From Pseudomonas putida (GTDB taxonomy: Bacteria; Pseudomonadota; Gammaproteobacteria; Pseudomonadales; Pseudomonadaceae), in contig NZ_JAETZZ010000014.1 in assembly GCF_022627325.1 (NCBI RefSeq), forward strand, positions 1-64,000: a stretch of DNA of 64,000 nt, written 5' to 3'. Every line of letters begins with the position of its first letter. The stretch's first letter is position 1. Below the pieces are notes generated by a model. That model searched no databases and was not told where the DNA came from. It saw only the letters and a program-made list of their open reading frames with translations. The position numbers were made by a program, and so were the translations under genes. This document shows, piece by piece, positions 1 through 8,695 of the stretch.

Positions 1-147
1 ATCGGCGCTTTGGTGGAAGGGGTGGGGCGATGTCTCCCACAGTCTGTACTGCGTCAACAGTCAGAATCCGGCATTTAGTCCCACCACCCCTTCAAGTCTA
101 ACCATACAAGCCGGCTTGCCGGCGATGAGGCCGGCATTGGTGTGCAC
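1..147. other. left-edge non-coding stretch with inverted repeat and possible gene tail
   Basis: No complete gene is visible. Frame 1 of the plus strand is open from base 1 to a TAG at 76-78 and could be the last 25 codons of a gene cut by the window edge; the residues are not recognisable. A 10-bp perfect inverted repeat (GAAGGGGTGG at 16-25, its complement at 84-93) flanks the stop. A REP-like sequence follows at 111-135. Confidence 0.3.
111..135. repeat. REP-like palindromic element
   Basis: The sequence ccggcttgccggcgat followed by gaggccggc forms a short hairpin. The same core recurs at 38720-38735 and, on the other strand, at 63873-63890. This is the usual form of Pseudomonas REP elements, which sit between genes, here just downstream of the minus-strand methyltransferase gene. 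Confidence 0.55.
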
Positions 148-1194
148 CTATTTCCTGGCTTCCAGTATCAGGTTGAACGGCGTCTGTGTCGCCCGCCGGA
201 ACTCGGTGAACCCCGCCTCTTCGAACACCGCCCGCAAGCGCGCCTCGCCCGCCTGTGCGCCCAGCCCCAAGCCCACCTCCTGGGACAGTGAATTCGGTGT
301 GCAGATGAACGTCGACGCGGCATAGAACAAGCGCCCGACCGGCGTCAGGTTGCCATCGAGCGTATCCTCGGCATAGGGTTCCACCAGCATCACCGTACCG
401 TCGGGCTTCAACGCCTGGTAGGCATGCCGTGCAGCCCCGACCGGGTCGCCCATGTCGTGCAGGCAATCGAAGAAGCACACCAGGTCATGATCGTTGCCCG
501 GGTAATCCTTGGCCGACGCCTGCTGGAAACTCACCTGCGGGGTCAACCCGGCCTCACCGGCGCGTTCGCGGGCCGTGGCGATGGAGGGCGCATGGTAGTC
601 ATAGCCGATGAAGGTCGATGCTGGAAACGCCTGGGCCATGACCAGCGTCGAAGCGCCATGCCCACACCCCACATCCGCAACCTTGGCGCCGGCCTGCAGC
701 TTGGCCACCACACCGTCGAGCGCCGGCAGCCAGTCGGCCACCAGGAAGGTGCGATAGCCAGGCCGGAAGAAACGCTCGGTACCGCTGAACATGCAGGGGT
801 GATGGTCGCCCCAGGCCAACCCCCCGTCACCGCGCATCGCAGCCACCAGCTTGTCCTTGTCGTGAAACAGCGCCGCCACCACCGCCGCGCCGCCCGCCAT
901 GTAGACCGGTGAATCCTCCTGGGCCAGTGCCATGGCCTGTTCCTCGGGCAGCACGAAACTGCCCTGCTCATGGACCATATAGCCAGCCGCCGCCTGGGCG
1001 TTGAGCCATTCACGCACCAGCCGTGGATGGCAGCCGGTCCGTGCCGCCAGCACTTGGGGGGTGACCGGCTGGCTATCGGCCATGGCCCGGTACAACCCCA
1101 GTTCGTCGCCGAGTATCACATTGGCCAGGGTCGCCGCAGCGCCCATGTCACCCACCAGCTTGCCCATGAAATCGTGGAGCCTTGCCTCGTCCAT
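148..1194 (-). CDS. class I SAM-dependent methyltransferase with N-terminal winged-helix region
   Basis: This is a 348-residue protein. Residues 1-80 resemble the helical/winged-helix dimerisation region of small-molecule O-methyltransferase-like proteins. The Rossmann methyltransferase core starts near residue 165 with the SAM-binding glycine motif VADVGCGHGAS, followed by the acidic strand IGYDYH and the post-I motif FFDCLHDMGDP. The fold is clear, but the substrate is not predictable. The start is the first ATG (1194). A spacer of about 218 bp separates it from the divergent SOS-type radical SAM operon. It could be a metabolite or antibiotic-type methyltransferase; nothing nearby defines a pathway. 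Confidence 0.85.
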   Translation of the reverse strand: MDEARLHDFMGKLVGDMGAAATLANVILGDELGLYRAMADSQPVTPQVLAARTGCHPRLVREWLNAQAAAGYMVHEQGSFVLPEEQAMALAQEDSPVYMAGGAAVVAALFHDKDKLVAAMRGDGGLAWGDHHPCMFSGTERFFRPGYRTFLVADWLPALDGVVAKLQAGAKVADVGCGHGASTLVMAQAFPASTFIGYDYHAPSIATARERAGEAGLTPQVSFQQASAKDYPGNDHDLVCFFDCLHDMGDPVGAARHAYQALKPDGTVMLVEPYAEDTLDGNLTPVGRLFYAASTFICTPNSLSQEVGLGLGAQAGEARLRAVFEEAGFTEFRRATQTPFNLILEARK

Positions 1195-1379
1195 GACCTG
1201 CCCTCCTCTGCAAGAAGGCCACCGTCAGCGAGGGATGTCCGGTCCGGGGTCGCGGTGGTCGGGTTAGGTGTTGAGGCTCGCCGTGGTGGGAACCGCGGCG
1301 GGCTGTTTGTAAGTTTAGATGCCATGCCTGAGCGGCACGACCGTCTGACACCACTTGCATTCCATCAATTCTCAAAATA

Positions 1380-1395
1380 CTGTATGAATATTCAG
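1380..1395. promoter_or_regulatory. LexA (SOS) box
   Basis: The sequence CTGTATGAATATTCAG is a perfect CTG-N10-CAG LexA operator with an AT-rich centre, and outside it an extra T/A pair (T-A-CTG...CAG-T-A). It ends 17 bp before the ATG of the radical SAM gene, a position where a bound repressor would block transcription. Inferred role: DNA-damage-inducible expression of the two-gene operon at 1413-3466. Confidence 0.8.
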
Positions 1396-1412
1396 TATCG
1401 CGAGACACCCTC

Positions 1413-2633
1413 ATGCAGCTCATTGCCAAGCTTGGCATCCTTGCCGATGCCGCCAAGTACGATGCGTCCTGTGCCAGCAGCGGCGCGCCCAAACGCAGCT
1501 CGCGCGGCAGCAACGGCCTGGGCGCGACCAACGGCATGGGGATCTGCCACAGCTATACACCGGACGGGCGCTGCGTTTCGCTGCTCAAGGTGCTGTTGAC
1601 CAACTTCTGCCTGTACGACTGCCAATACTGCGTCAATCGCCGCTCCAGCAACGTGCCGCGGGCGCGTTTCACCCCCGAGGAAGTGGTGCGCCTGACCCTG
1701 GACTTCTACCGGCGCAACTGCATCAGCGGCCTGTTCCTCAGCTCCGGCATCATTCGTTCGGCCGACTACACCATGGAACAGTTGATCCGCGTGGCGCGCC
1801 TGCTGCGTGAGGAACACAACTTCCGGGGTTACATCCACCTCAAGACCATACCTGACGCCGACCCACTGCTGATCGAGGAAGCCGGGCGCCTGGCCGACCG
1901 CCTCAGCGTCAATATCGAACTGCCCACCGATGCCAGCCTCAAGCGCCTGGCCCCGGAAAAGCACGCCCATACCATTCGCCAAGCCATGGGCGTCATCCAC
2001 CAGGGCCAGCAAGCCGTGGCGGGCGAGCCCAAAGCACCGCGCTTCACCCCGGCCGGGCAAAGCACCCAGGTCATCGTCGGCGCCGATGCCACTGACGACA
2101 GCACGCTGCTGCGCAACGCCGAGTCGCTGTACCAAGGTTACGGCCTCAAGCGCGTGTATTACTCAGCCTTCAGCCCGATACCCGACAGCCCGGGCAGCGT
2201 GCCGCTGGCAGCCCCACCGCTGCTGCGCGAGCACCGCCTGTACCAGGCTGATTTCCTGTTGCGCGGCTATGGCTACAAAGCGGGTGAGTTGCTCGGCCAG
2301 GCGGGTAACCTGGCCCTGGACATCGACCCCAAGCTTGCCTGGGCACTGGCCAACCGTGAGGTGTTCCCGCTGGATGTGAACCGTGCCGAGCCGGCGCTGC
2401 TGGCACGCATCCCCGGCATTGGCCTGCGCAGTGTTCAGCGGCTGGTGGCGCTGCGCCGTGAACGGCGGGTGCGCTATGACGACCTGATCCAGCTGCGCTG
2501 CGTGCTCGACAAGGCCCGGCCATTCATCATCACCAGCGACTACCGCCCAGGCCAGGCCGAGCTGCGCAGCGGCCTGCTGCGCGAGCGCCTGCGTGAGCCA
2601 CAGGCACCCGTGCAGATGGGGTTGTGGGGGTGA
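1413..2633 (+). CDS. putative DNA modification/repair radical SAM protein (TIGR03916 type)
   Basis: This is a 406-residue radical SAM enzyme. The [4Fe-4S]-binding CxxxCxxC motif is Cys66-Cys70-Cys73 (CLYDCQYC). A TIM-barrel-like core follows, and a helix-hairpin-helix segment near residues 340-360 (LLARIPGIGLRSVQRL) suggests nucleic-acid binding. The family is known only as a putative DNA modification/repair radical SAM protein that occurs next to a TIGR03915 partner. Here that partner follows directly, with overlapping stop and start. A LexA box lies just upstream of the start. The reaction is unknown; a role in repairing or processing damaged DNA is an inference from the HhH motif, the family name and the SOS box. 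Confidence 0.88.
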   Translation: MQLIAKLGILADAAKYDASCASSGAPKRSSRGSNGLGATNGMGICHSYTPDGRCVSLLKVLLTNFCLYDCQYCVNRRSSNVPRARFTPEEVVRLTLDFYRRNCISGLFLSSGIIRSADYTMEQLIRVARLLREEHNFRGYIHLKTIPDADPLLIEEAGRLADRLSVNIELPTDASLKRLAPEKHAHTIRQAMGVIHQGQQAVAGEPKAPRFTPAGQSTQVIVGADATDDSTLLRNAESLYQGYGLKRVYYSAFSPIPDSPGSVPLAAPPLLREHRLYQADFLLRGYGYKAGELLGQAGNLALDIDPKLAWALANREVFPLDVNRAEPALLARIPGIGLRSVQRLVALRRERRVRYDDLIQLRCVLDKARPFIITSDYRPGQAELRSGLLRERLREPQAPVQMGLWG

Positions 2634-3466
2634 TCGCGCTCGATTGTGACGGCTGCTTCAGCACCTGGCGCGCCCAGGCCCGCACGCTGCTCGGGCACGG
2701 TATCGACCCGGCGCAAGTGACCTGGTCGCAAGGGCCGATCGATGACCTGCTGGCGGTGCCTGCTGCGCTGCCAGAAGGGCCCGGCCCCTTTCACGCCAAG
2801 GTACCGGCGGCGCTGTTGGGCCTCCTGGAACAGGCATCGCGATACCGGGGCGAGCAACGCTGGGCGCTGCTGTACGAAGTGCTCTGGCGCGTGGCCCACG
2901 GTGACCGCACGGCAATGCTCGCCGGCGACCGCCTGGGCAGTGAATTGCACCGGCGTATCAAGCAAGTCAGCCGTGAAGCACATCACTTGCATGCGTTCGT
3001 GCGTTTCGTGCCCTTGCCGCCAGTGCTTGCCGAGCAACTGCAACTGGACCTGGTGGCCTATCACGAGCCGGCCCATGACATTCTGCACAGTGCCAGCGCG
3101 CACTTCGCCGACCGCCTGGGGCGCCAGCGCTGGTTGATCGCCACGCCGGCGGACGGTATTCGCTTCGACGGCCAGGGTTTCAATTATCAGCGGCACTGCC
3201 CGGACGCTTGGCGGCAGTGGGCGCGCAATGCCGATGACCCGGGTGCCGAGCTGTGGCGCACCTACTACCGCCACACCTTCAACCCTGCCCGCCTCAACCC
3301 GGATGCCTTGCGCCTGCACATGCCGGGGCGTTTCTGGCGGCATTTGCCCGAAGGCATGCTGATCCCGCAACTCGAAGGGCTGGCGCGCCAAGGCAAGCAA
3401 CGTGATGGCCAGGCTGCGGAAGTGGCCGAGCAGCGGGGCAAGGCGATAAACCGCGCTGAACCCTGA
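2630..3466 (+). CDS. TIGR03915/DUF4130 family putative DNA metabolism protein
   Basis: This protein of about 278 residues is translationally coupled to the radical SAM gene: the GTG at 2630 overlaps the upstream TGA (GTGA), with a GGGG run upstream as ribosome-binding site; GTG 2624 is an alternative. The middle and C-terminal region, from about residue 85 (HRRIKQVSREAHHLHAFVRF) to about 250, matches what is known of the DUF4130 domain, which in other bacteria is also found fused to uracil-DNA-glycosylase-like domains. The N-terminal part has no recognisable catalytic motif. Operon structure and the SOS box imply it works with the radical SAM protein on DNA. The biochemical function is unknown. 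Confidence 0.85.
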   Translation: MIALDCDGCFSTWRAQARTLLGHGIDPAQVTWSQGPIDDLLAVPAALPEGPGPFHAKVPAALLGLLEQASRYRGEQRWALLYEVLWRVAHGDRTAMLAGDRLGSELHRRIKQVSREAHHLHAFVRFVPLPPVLAEQLQLDLVAYHEPAHDILHSASAHFADRLGRQRWLIATPADGIRFDGQGFNYQRHCPDAWRQWARNADDPGAELWRTYYRHTFNPARLNPDALRLHMPGRFWRHLPEGMLIPQLEGLARQGKQRDGQAAEVAEQRGKAINRAEP

Positions 3467-3569
3467 TCGCTCTGCACGGCGCCGTCTAGACAGCGCTACA
3501 AATGTGAAAAAAAGGTAAAAAATCCTACATCCCAATCTTTCACGGGCGGACAAATCCTGACAAACTTAT

Positions 3570-3584
3570 TGTTAATCGTTCTCA
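3570..3584. promoter_or_regulatory. Fur box
   Basis: TGTTAATCGTTCTCA matches the 7-1-7 Fur consensus TGATAATCATTATCA at 12 of 15 positions. It lies 46 bp before the chosen start of the TonB receptor gene, consistent with iron repression. Confidence 0.65.
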
Positions 3585-3630
3585 TACACGCTTTCAATAA
3601 CGTTTAACAATGCACAGGAACCCGCCCCTC

Positions 3631-5799
3631 ATGCCGTCGCCACTCGCGCCCACGCGCAATCTCCCTGCCCGCAACCTGCTCGCCATGGCCATCTGCATGG
3701 CCATCGTCACACCGGCCCTGGCCGAAGGCGATCAGCCCACCGCGCTGGTACTGGGCGCCACCGAGATCAGCTCCGACAGGCTGGGCAGCACCACGGAGGG
3801 TTCGCAGTCCTACACCACAGGTTCCATGTCCACCGCCACCAAGCTGCCATTGAGCCTGCGTGAAACGCCGCAAGCGGTGACCGTGATCACCCGCCAGCGC
3901 ATGGACGACCAGGCGATGACCAGCATCAACGACGTGGTCAAGGCCACGCCAGGGCTGTTCCTCGACTACTCCGGCGGCCCAGGTCGGCAAAACTACTCGT
4001 CACGTGGCTTTGACATCGACAACCTGATGTACGACGGCATTCCGAGCGGTTACAAGCCGTATACCGTGGGCTCCCAGCCTAACCTGGCCATGTTCGACCG
4101 CGTCGAGATCGTGCGCGGCGCGACCGGCCTGATCACCGGCTCCGGCAACCCTTCGGCGGCCATCAACCTGGTGCGCAAGCGTCCGCTGGCCGAACAGAAG
4201 GTCACCCTGACCGGCGCCGCTGGCAGCTGGGACGACTACCGCGGCGAAGTCGATGCCTCCAGCCCGCTCAACGACAGCGGCACACTGCGCGGCCGCGTGG
4301 TGACGTCCTACCGGGGTGCCAACAGCTACATCGACGACGTCGAAGAAGACCACGGCCTGTTCTATGCGATCACCGAGGCGGACCTGTCCGAAGACACCAC
4401 CCTGACCCTCGGTTTCTCTCACCAGAAAGACCAGACCAACAACTTCTGGGGCGCCATGCCAACCGCCCTGAACGGCCACCACGTGGGTTACTCGCGCTCC
4501 TACAACCCAGGCAGTGACTGGGAAAACAAGGACCAGGAGATCAACACCGTATTCGCCGAAGTGCAGCAGCGCCTGGCCAATGACTGGAAGCTGCAGGTCA
4601 ACGCCAACTATTCCCAACAGGACGGCACCTTCACCGGCTCCTACCAGTCGCGTTGGGCAGGGCTCGACAAGCCACTGTCCCGTACGGCCTACCAGTCCAA
4701 GCACCAGGAAAACCAGGCTGGCGTGGACGGCTTCGTCAGCGGCCCGTTCCAGGCGTTTGGCCGCACCCACGAGCTGGTGGTGGGCGCCAGCAAGCGCATC
4801 TATGACATGGACACGCGCAACTACAGCCCGTATGACACCAACTGGCCGCTCAATGGTGGCAAGCCGAATTTCGTGCACACCAATAACGTACGCGAAGTCG
4901 CTACCCAGGAAGGCGTGTACATGACCACGCGCCTGAGCCTGGCCGACCCGCTGAAGCTGATCCTGGGCGGCCGCCTGGACTGGTACGACTACGACAACAA
5001 GGAAAGCTCCAGCGCCGATTACAAGGTCACGCGCAATGTCACCCGCTATGCCGGCCTGATCTACGACCTGGACGATCATCACTCGGTGTATGTCAGCTAC
5101 AGCGACATCTTCAACCCACAGGATTACAAGGACGCTTCCGGTAGCCCGCTCAAGCCGGTGGACGGTAAGAACTATGAAATCGGCCTCAAGGGCGAGTACT
5201 TCGATGGCGCCCTCAATGCCAGCGTGGCGCTGTTCCGTATCGACCAGGAAAACCGTGCCGTTTCGCAGACCGACCTGACTGGCTGCAACGACCCTACCAA
5301 CTGCTACGTCGCCTCGGGCGAGGTACGCAGCCAAGGTATCGACATGGAGCTGCAGGGTGCGCTGACCCGCAACTGGCAGGTCGGTGCAGGCTACACCTAT
5401 GCCCGCGTCCACACCCTCAAAGACGCCGCCAACCCGGGCAACGTCAACCAGCGCTTCGACACCGATACCCCGGAGCACCTGTTCAAGCTGACCACCACCT
5501 ACCGCTTCGAAGGCCCGCTGGAGAAGCTGCGCATCGGTGGCAACATCTCCTGGCAGAGCCGCATCTACAACGACTTCACCGTTGCCGATGGCAGCGAGTA
5601 CCGTCTGGTCCAGGGTTCGTACGCGGTCACCGACCTGATGGCTGGCTACCAGGTCAACAAGCACCTCGACCTGCAGCTCAACGCCAACAACGTCTTCGAC
5701 CGCAAGTACTACTCGGCCGTGGCCACCTCGGTCAACTATGCCGGCGACACCTGGGGCGCACCGCGCAACATGATGCTGACCGCCAAGTACAGCTTCTGA
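3631..5799 (+). CDS. TonB-dependent siderophore receptor
   Basis: Outer-membrane receptor of about 722 residues. It has a signal peptide ending near ALA-EGDQ, then a plug domain (ETPQAVTVITRQRM; later FDRVEIVRGATGLITGSGNPSAAINLVRK) and a 22-strand barrel ending in the aromatic C-terminus KYSF typical of outer-membrane proteins. There is no STN signalling domain, so it is a transport-only receptor without an anti-sigma partner. The start at 3631 is preferred because AGGAA precedes it; ATG 3610 lacks a ribosome-binding site. A Fur box lies upstream. The pattern of the plug suggests a ferric-siderophore (xenosiderophore) ligand; the exact ligand cannot be told. Downstream lies a long hairpin shared with the convergent pxp operon. 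Confidence 0.9.
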   Translation: MPSPLAPTRNLPARNLLAMAICMAIVTPALAEGDQPTALVLGATEISSDRLGSTTEGSQSYTTGSMSTATKLPLSLRETPQAVTVITRQRMDDQAMTSINDVVKATPGLFLDYSGGPGRQNYSSRGFDIDNLMYDGIPSGYKPYTVGSQPNLAMFDRVEIVRGATGLITGSGNPSAAINLVRKRPLAEQKVTLTGAAGSWDDYRGEVDASSPLNDSGTLRGRVVTSYRGANSYIDDVEEDHGLFYAITEADLSEDTTLTLGFSHQKDQTNNFWGAMPTALNGHHVGYSRSYNPGSDWENKDQEINTVFAEVQQRLANDWKLQVNANYSQQDGTFTGSYQSRWAGLDKPLSRTAYQSKHQENQAGVDGFVSGPFQAFGRTHELVVGASKRIYDMDTRNYSPYDTNWPLNGGKPNFVHTNNVREVATQEGVYMTTRLSLADPLKLILGGRLDWYDYDNKESSSADYKVTRNVTRYAGLIYDLDDHHSVYVSYSDIFNPQDYKDASGSPLKPVDGKNYEIGLKGEYFDGALNASVALFRIDQENRAVSQTDLTGCNDPTNCYVASGEVRSQGIDMELQGALTRNWQVGAGYTYARVHTLKDAANPGNVNQRFDTDTPEHLFKLTTTYRFEGPLEKLRIGGNISWQSRIYNDFTVADGSEYRLVQGSYAVTDLMAGYQVNKHLDLQLNANNVFDRKYYSAVATSVNYAGDTWGAPRNMMLTAKYSF

Positions 5800-5813
5800 C
5801 CTGAGGCTAGCCC

Positions 5814-5861
5814 GCCTGTACCGGACGCTTCGCAGCAACCCGCGAAGACGCCGGTACAGGC
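5814..5861. terminator. bidirectional hairpin between convergent genes (REP-type)
   Basis: An 11-bp arm gcctgtaccgg at 5814-5824 pairs with ccggtacaggc at 5851-5861, with an inner cgcttcgc/gcgaagacg stem. It separates the convergent receptor gene and pxpC. There is no T-run, so it may be a REP-like element that also limits readthrough. Confidence 0.5.
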
Positions 5862-5871
5862 TGCGCACCAA

Positions 5872-6843
5872 TCAGCTGAACAGCTTGCTCAGATACGCCA
5901 GCCTTTTCTTGTAGGACCGCCGCGCCTCAAGCGCCGCTTCCATGCTCACCGGCAAGAACCGCGCCTGCTGGTTCGGCTGCATCTGCCCGATCAGGTCCAG
6001 GTCGGCGCTGATCACCGTGCCGATCATGGCGTACCCACCACCCGACACCGCATCGCGGTGCAGAATGATCGGCTCCAGCCCGGCGGGTACTTGTATCGAG
6101 CCGATCGGGTAGCAACTGTCGACGATATTGGACGGGTCCGAGCCTGCGCCGAATGGCTGCTCACGCGGCTGGAAACTCAGTGCGTTGCCACCCTTGTAGC
6201 GGTAGCCGATACGGTCAGCCTCGGAGCCCACCGTCCAGGCATCGGTGAAAAAGCTTTTCGCCGCAGCATCAGACAGGCGGTGGAAGTACAACCCCGGCAC
6301 CACGCGCAACACCACTTCGCCACCCAGCGCCTGGCGCAGTGCCATTGGCAAACTGGCACCGGCACGGGCCTTGGCACTGGGCACACCGACCGGCAGTACA
6401 TCACCTGCCTGCAGCTTGCGACCCTGAAAACCGCCCAGCGCGCCCAGTGCGTAGGTGGACCGGCTGCCCAGCACTTCGGGTACATCAATGCCGCCCGCGA
6501 CCGCCAGATAGGCACGCGCCCCGGCTGTGGGGAAGGCAAAGCGCAGCACCTGGCCTGCCCTGACTGCAAACGAGGTGTCCGGACGCTGTTCACGGCCATC
6601 GAGCAGCACCGGCATCTGTGCGCCACACACCGCCACCAGGGCATCTTGCAGAAACTCCAGCTCCGGCCCCACCAGTGCACATTCGAGGCCGGCAGTGCCC
6701 GCCGGGTTGCCGACCAGCTGGTTGGCGGCGCGCAACGCATATTGATCAAGCGCCCCTGACGGCGGGATGCCCAAGTGGTAATAGCCTTCACGGCCCAAGT
6801 CCTGCACCGAGGTTGCCAGGCCAGGTTTGAGTACCTTGATCAT
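5872..6843 (-). CDS. pxpC: 5-oxoprolinase subunit C (biotin-dependent carboxyltransferase family)
   Basis: This 323-residue KipA/PxpC family protein starts with the family hallmark KPGLATSVQDLGREGY and contains the conserved PPSGALDQYALRAAN and GSRSTYALGALGG segments. In the prokaryotic PxpABC complex the subunits together hydrolyse 5-oxoproline to glutamate using ATP. The gene is last in a pxpA-pxpB-pxpC operon read leftward, and its ATG overlaps the pxpB stop by 4 nt (ATGA), showing translational coupling. The length is normal for the family. Confidence 0.92.
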   Translation of the reverse strand: MIKVLKPGLATSVQDLGREGYYHLGIPPSGALDQYALRAANQLVGNPAGTAGLECALVGPELEFLQDALVAVCGAQMPVLLDGREQRPDTSFAVRAGQVLRFAFPTAGARAYLAVAGGIDVPEVLGSRSTYALGALGGFQGRKLQAGDVLPVGVPSAKARAGASLPMALRQALGGEVVLRVVPGLYFHRLSDAAAKSFFTDAWTVGSEADRIGYRYKGGNALSFQPREQPFGAGSDPSNIVDSCYPIGSIQVPAGLEPIILHRDAVSGGGYAMIGTVISADLDLIGQMQPNQQARFLPVSMEAALEARRSYKKRLAYLSKLFS

Positions 6844-7727
6844 GCCAGCACCTCCTGCAACGACTTGGGATAGCCGACCGGGTCGGCCAGGAAAGCATCC
6901 AGCGAGAACTCAACCGGGCGAATGCGTAGGTCGAAACGGCCGTCCTCGACATCCGCCACCGCCTGGTCATAGGCCTGACGGTCGATGGGTTTGAACTGCA
7001 CGATGTCCCCCGGGCGGAAGAACACCATGTGCTCCTTCAGATAGTTCAGGCCCTGCTGCGGGTCGTAGATCGGCGCCGGGGTAACGCCGAACATCTGGTA
7101 GCCCCCTGCCCCGCGCACCGAATAGATGCAACCGAAACAGCCGCCGTGGCCCAGGGTCAGCTTCGGCGTGTCGGTGCGCGGGCGCAGGTACTTGGGCACC
7201 TGCAACTGGCGCTCGCGCTCGACCATCTGGAACATGAACGGCAGGCCTGCGACAAAGCCGACCATCGACACGAACCAAGGCGCACCACTGTGTGCGGCGA
7301 TGAACGCATCGACATCGGCCAGGCCATTGATACGCGCCGCGTATTCCAGGTCGGTGCTGCCCGGGTCCTGGTGGCGGTCGCGAAAGCGCATGAGGGTTTC
7401 ATGGGTCCAGGGGTCGTTGTACAGCACTGGGATCTCGATGATCCGGGTGTGCAATGTGCGCTCGGCAACCGCCTCGGCCTCTGCACCGCGCACCGCTGCA
7501 AGCAGCACGTCGGGGGCGATGCGGTCGGGGTCGAAGCGGATCTGGAACGAGGCGTTGGCCAGGCAAATGTCCAGCACGCCCTCCAGCGCCAGGCGCTCCA
7601 CCGCCCGGGTAACGGCCATGCCCTTGAAGAATGCCTCGAGCGACATGCTGTCGCTGACTTCGGCAAACAGGTGCTCGTCGGCACCAAAGCTGTAGCGGAT
7701 CGGGGTACTGGCAAGCGGCTCGGCCAT
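6840..7727 (-). CDS. pxpB: 5-oxoprolinase subunit B
   Basis: This 295-residue KipI/PxpB family protein contains the family signatures EIPVLYND and GFVAGLPFM, and HGGCFGCIYSVRGAGGYQMFG further on. At 295 residues it is longer than the roughly 220-residue E. coli form. The start at 7727 follows a good AGGAG; an upstream extension to 7802 is open but lacks a ribosome-binding site. It is the middle gene of the pxp operon, acting with PxpA and PxpC to convert 5-oxoproline to glutamate in the cytoplasm. Confidence 0.92.
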   Translation of the reverse strand: MAEPLASTPIRYSFGADEHLFAEVSDSMSLEAFFKGMAVTRAVERLALEGVLDICLANASFQIRFDPDRIAPDVLLAAVRGAEAEAVAERTLHTRIIEIPVLYNDPWTHETLMRFRDRHQDPGSTDLEYAARINGLADVDAFIAAHSGAPWFVSMVGFVAGLPFMFQMVERERQLQVPKYLRPRTDTPKLTLGHGGCFGCIYSVRGAGGYQMFGVTPAPIYDPQQGLNYLKEHMVFFRPGDIVQFKPIDRQAYDQAVADVEDGRFDLRIRPVEFSLDAFLADPVGYPKSLQEVLA

Positions 7728-7817
7728 GTCTGCTCCTTTTTTGGAATCTTTATCGTAAGGCAGGCAAAAACAATGCTGTGCAGCGCACCGGTGTCTGAGC
7801 ACCGTGTGCTTTGAACC

Positions 7818-8576
7818 TCAACGGGGCGTGCGCACCTCGATGCCGGCGGCGTCCAGCGCTGCACGGGTGGCTTCGACCAGGTCGAGCGCCCCGGGGGTAT
7901 CGCTGTGCAGGCAGATCGAGTCGAATTCGATGGCCAGGTCCTGGCCTTCGACCGTGCGTACAACGCCCTCGCGGCAGGCCCGCAGCACGCGCTCGGCGAC
8001 CGCCTGCGGCTGATAGCCACGCACCGCGCGGGTGAACACGATCGAGCCGCTCTGGTCGTACTCGCGGTCAGCGTAGAACTCACGCACCACCGGCTGGCCC
8101 AGAGCCTGGGCAACCCGGCAGATCACCGAGCCAGGCATGCAGTACAGCAACAGTTGCGGCTCGATCACCTGCAGGTTCTGCACCAGCAACCGGGCGGCTT
8201 CTTCATCACGGGCCAGGTGCATGTACAGCGCACCATGGGGCTTGATGTGTTGCAGCTTCACGCCCTGCGCCCGGGCGATTTCACGCAGCGCACCCAACTG
8301 GTACAGCATGTCGTCGACCAGCTCCTGAGCCGGCGCGTTGATGTGCCGGCGGCCGAACCCGACCAGGTCACGAAAACCCGGGTGAGCGCCCACGGCCACG
8401 CCCAGCGCCTTGGCCCGCTCGACGGTGCGCCGCATGGTGCCTGGGTCGCCGGCATGAAAGCCGGTGGCGATGTTGGCCGAACTGATGAAGGCCATTAGCT
8501 CGTTGTCGATACCATCGCCGATGGTCCAGGGGCCGAAACCCTCACCCATGTCCGAATTGAAGTCTACTGCCTGCAT
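7818..8576 (-). CDS. pxpA: 5-oxoprolinase subunit A (LamB/YcsF family)
   Basis: This 252-residue LamB/YcsF family protein begins with the hallmark VDFNSDMGEGFGPW and continues with the conserved SSANIATGFHAGDP and GAHPGFRD segments. It is the first gene of the leftward pxp operon, about 90 bp before pxpB. It forms the 5-oxoprolinase together with PxpB and PxpC. Its upstream region is shared with a divergent LysR-type gene, the likely regulator. Confidence 0.93.
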   Translation of the reverse strand: MQAVDFNSDMGEGFGPWTIGDGIDNELMAFISSANIATGFHAGDPGTMRRTVERAKALGVAVGAHPGFRDLVGFGRRHINAPAQELVDDMLYQLGALREIARAQGVKLQHIKPHGALYMHLARDEEAARLLVQNLQVIEPQLLLYCMPGSVICRVAQALGQPVVREFYADREYDQSGSIVFTRAVRGYQPQAVAERVLRACREGVVRTVEGQDLAIEFDSICLHSDTPGALDLVEATRAALDAAGIEVRTPR

Positions 8577-8643
8577 GCCTACGCTCCCGGTGCTTGTGAC
8601 GGTGTGAAGGTCACGTTAGATTCTCTACCGCCCCCTTGGGAAG

Positions 8644-8681
8644 ATCTATAAACAGATAGGGTGTCTTCTGAAAAACAGATA
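8644..8681. promoter_or_regulatory. candidate LysR operator in the pxpA/lysR intergenic region
   Basis: An interrupted palindrome ATCT-ataaac-AGAT (8644-8657) overlaps the first of two direct repeats AAACAGATA (8650-8658 and 8673-8681), spaced about two helical turns apart. Repeats of this type between a LysR gene and its divergent target usually mark regulator binding. No binding data are available. Confidence 0.35.
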
Positions 8682-8695
8682 CCCAGGAGCCTCCC

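Noticed and set aside
1..105. tmRNA or tRNA 3' end at the left edge
   Set aside because: The G-rich start looked superficially similar, but there is no acceptor-stem pairing or CCA end.
3631..5799. TonB receptor as the pyoverdine receptor FpvA
   Set aside because: No STN signalling domain and no link to sigma or FecR genes; FpvA has both.
4000..5871. Minus-strand frame of 623 codons inside the TonB receptor gene
   Set aside because: Valine-rich pseudo-protein caused by codon bias of the receptor gene on the other strand.
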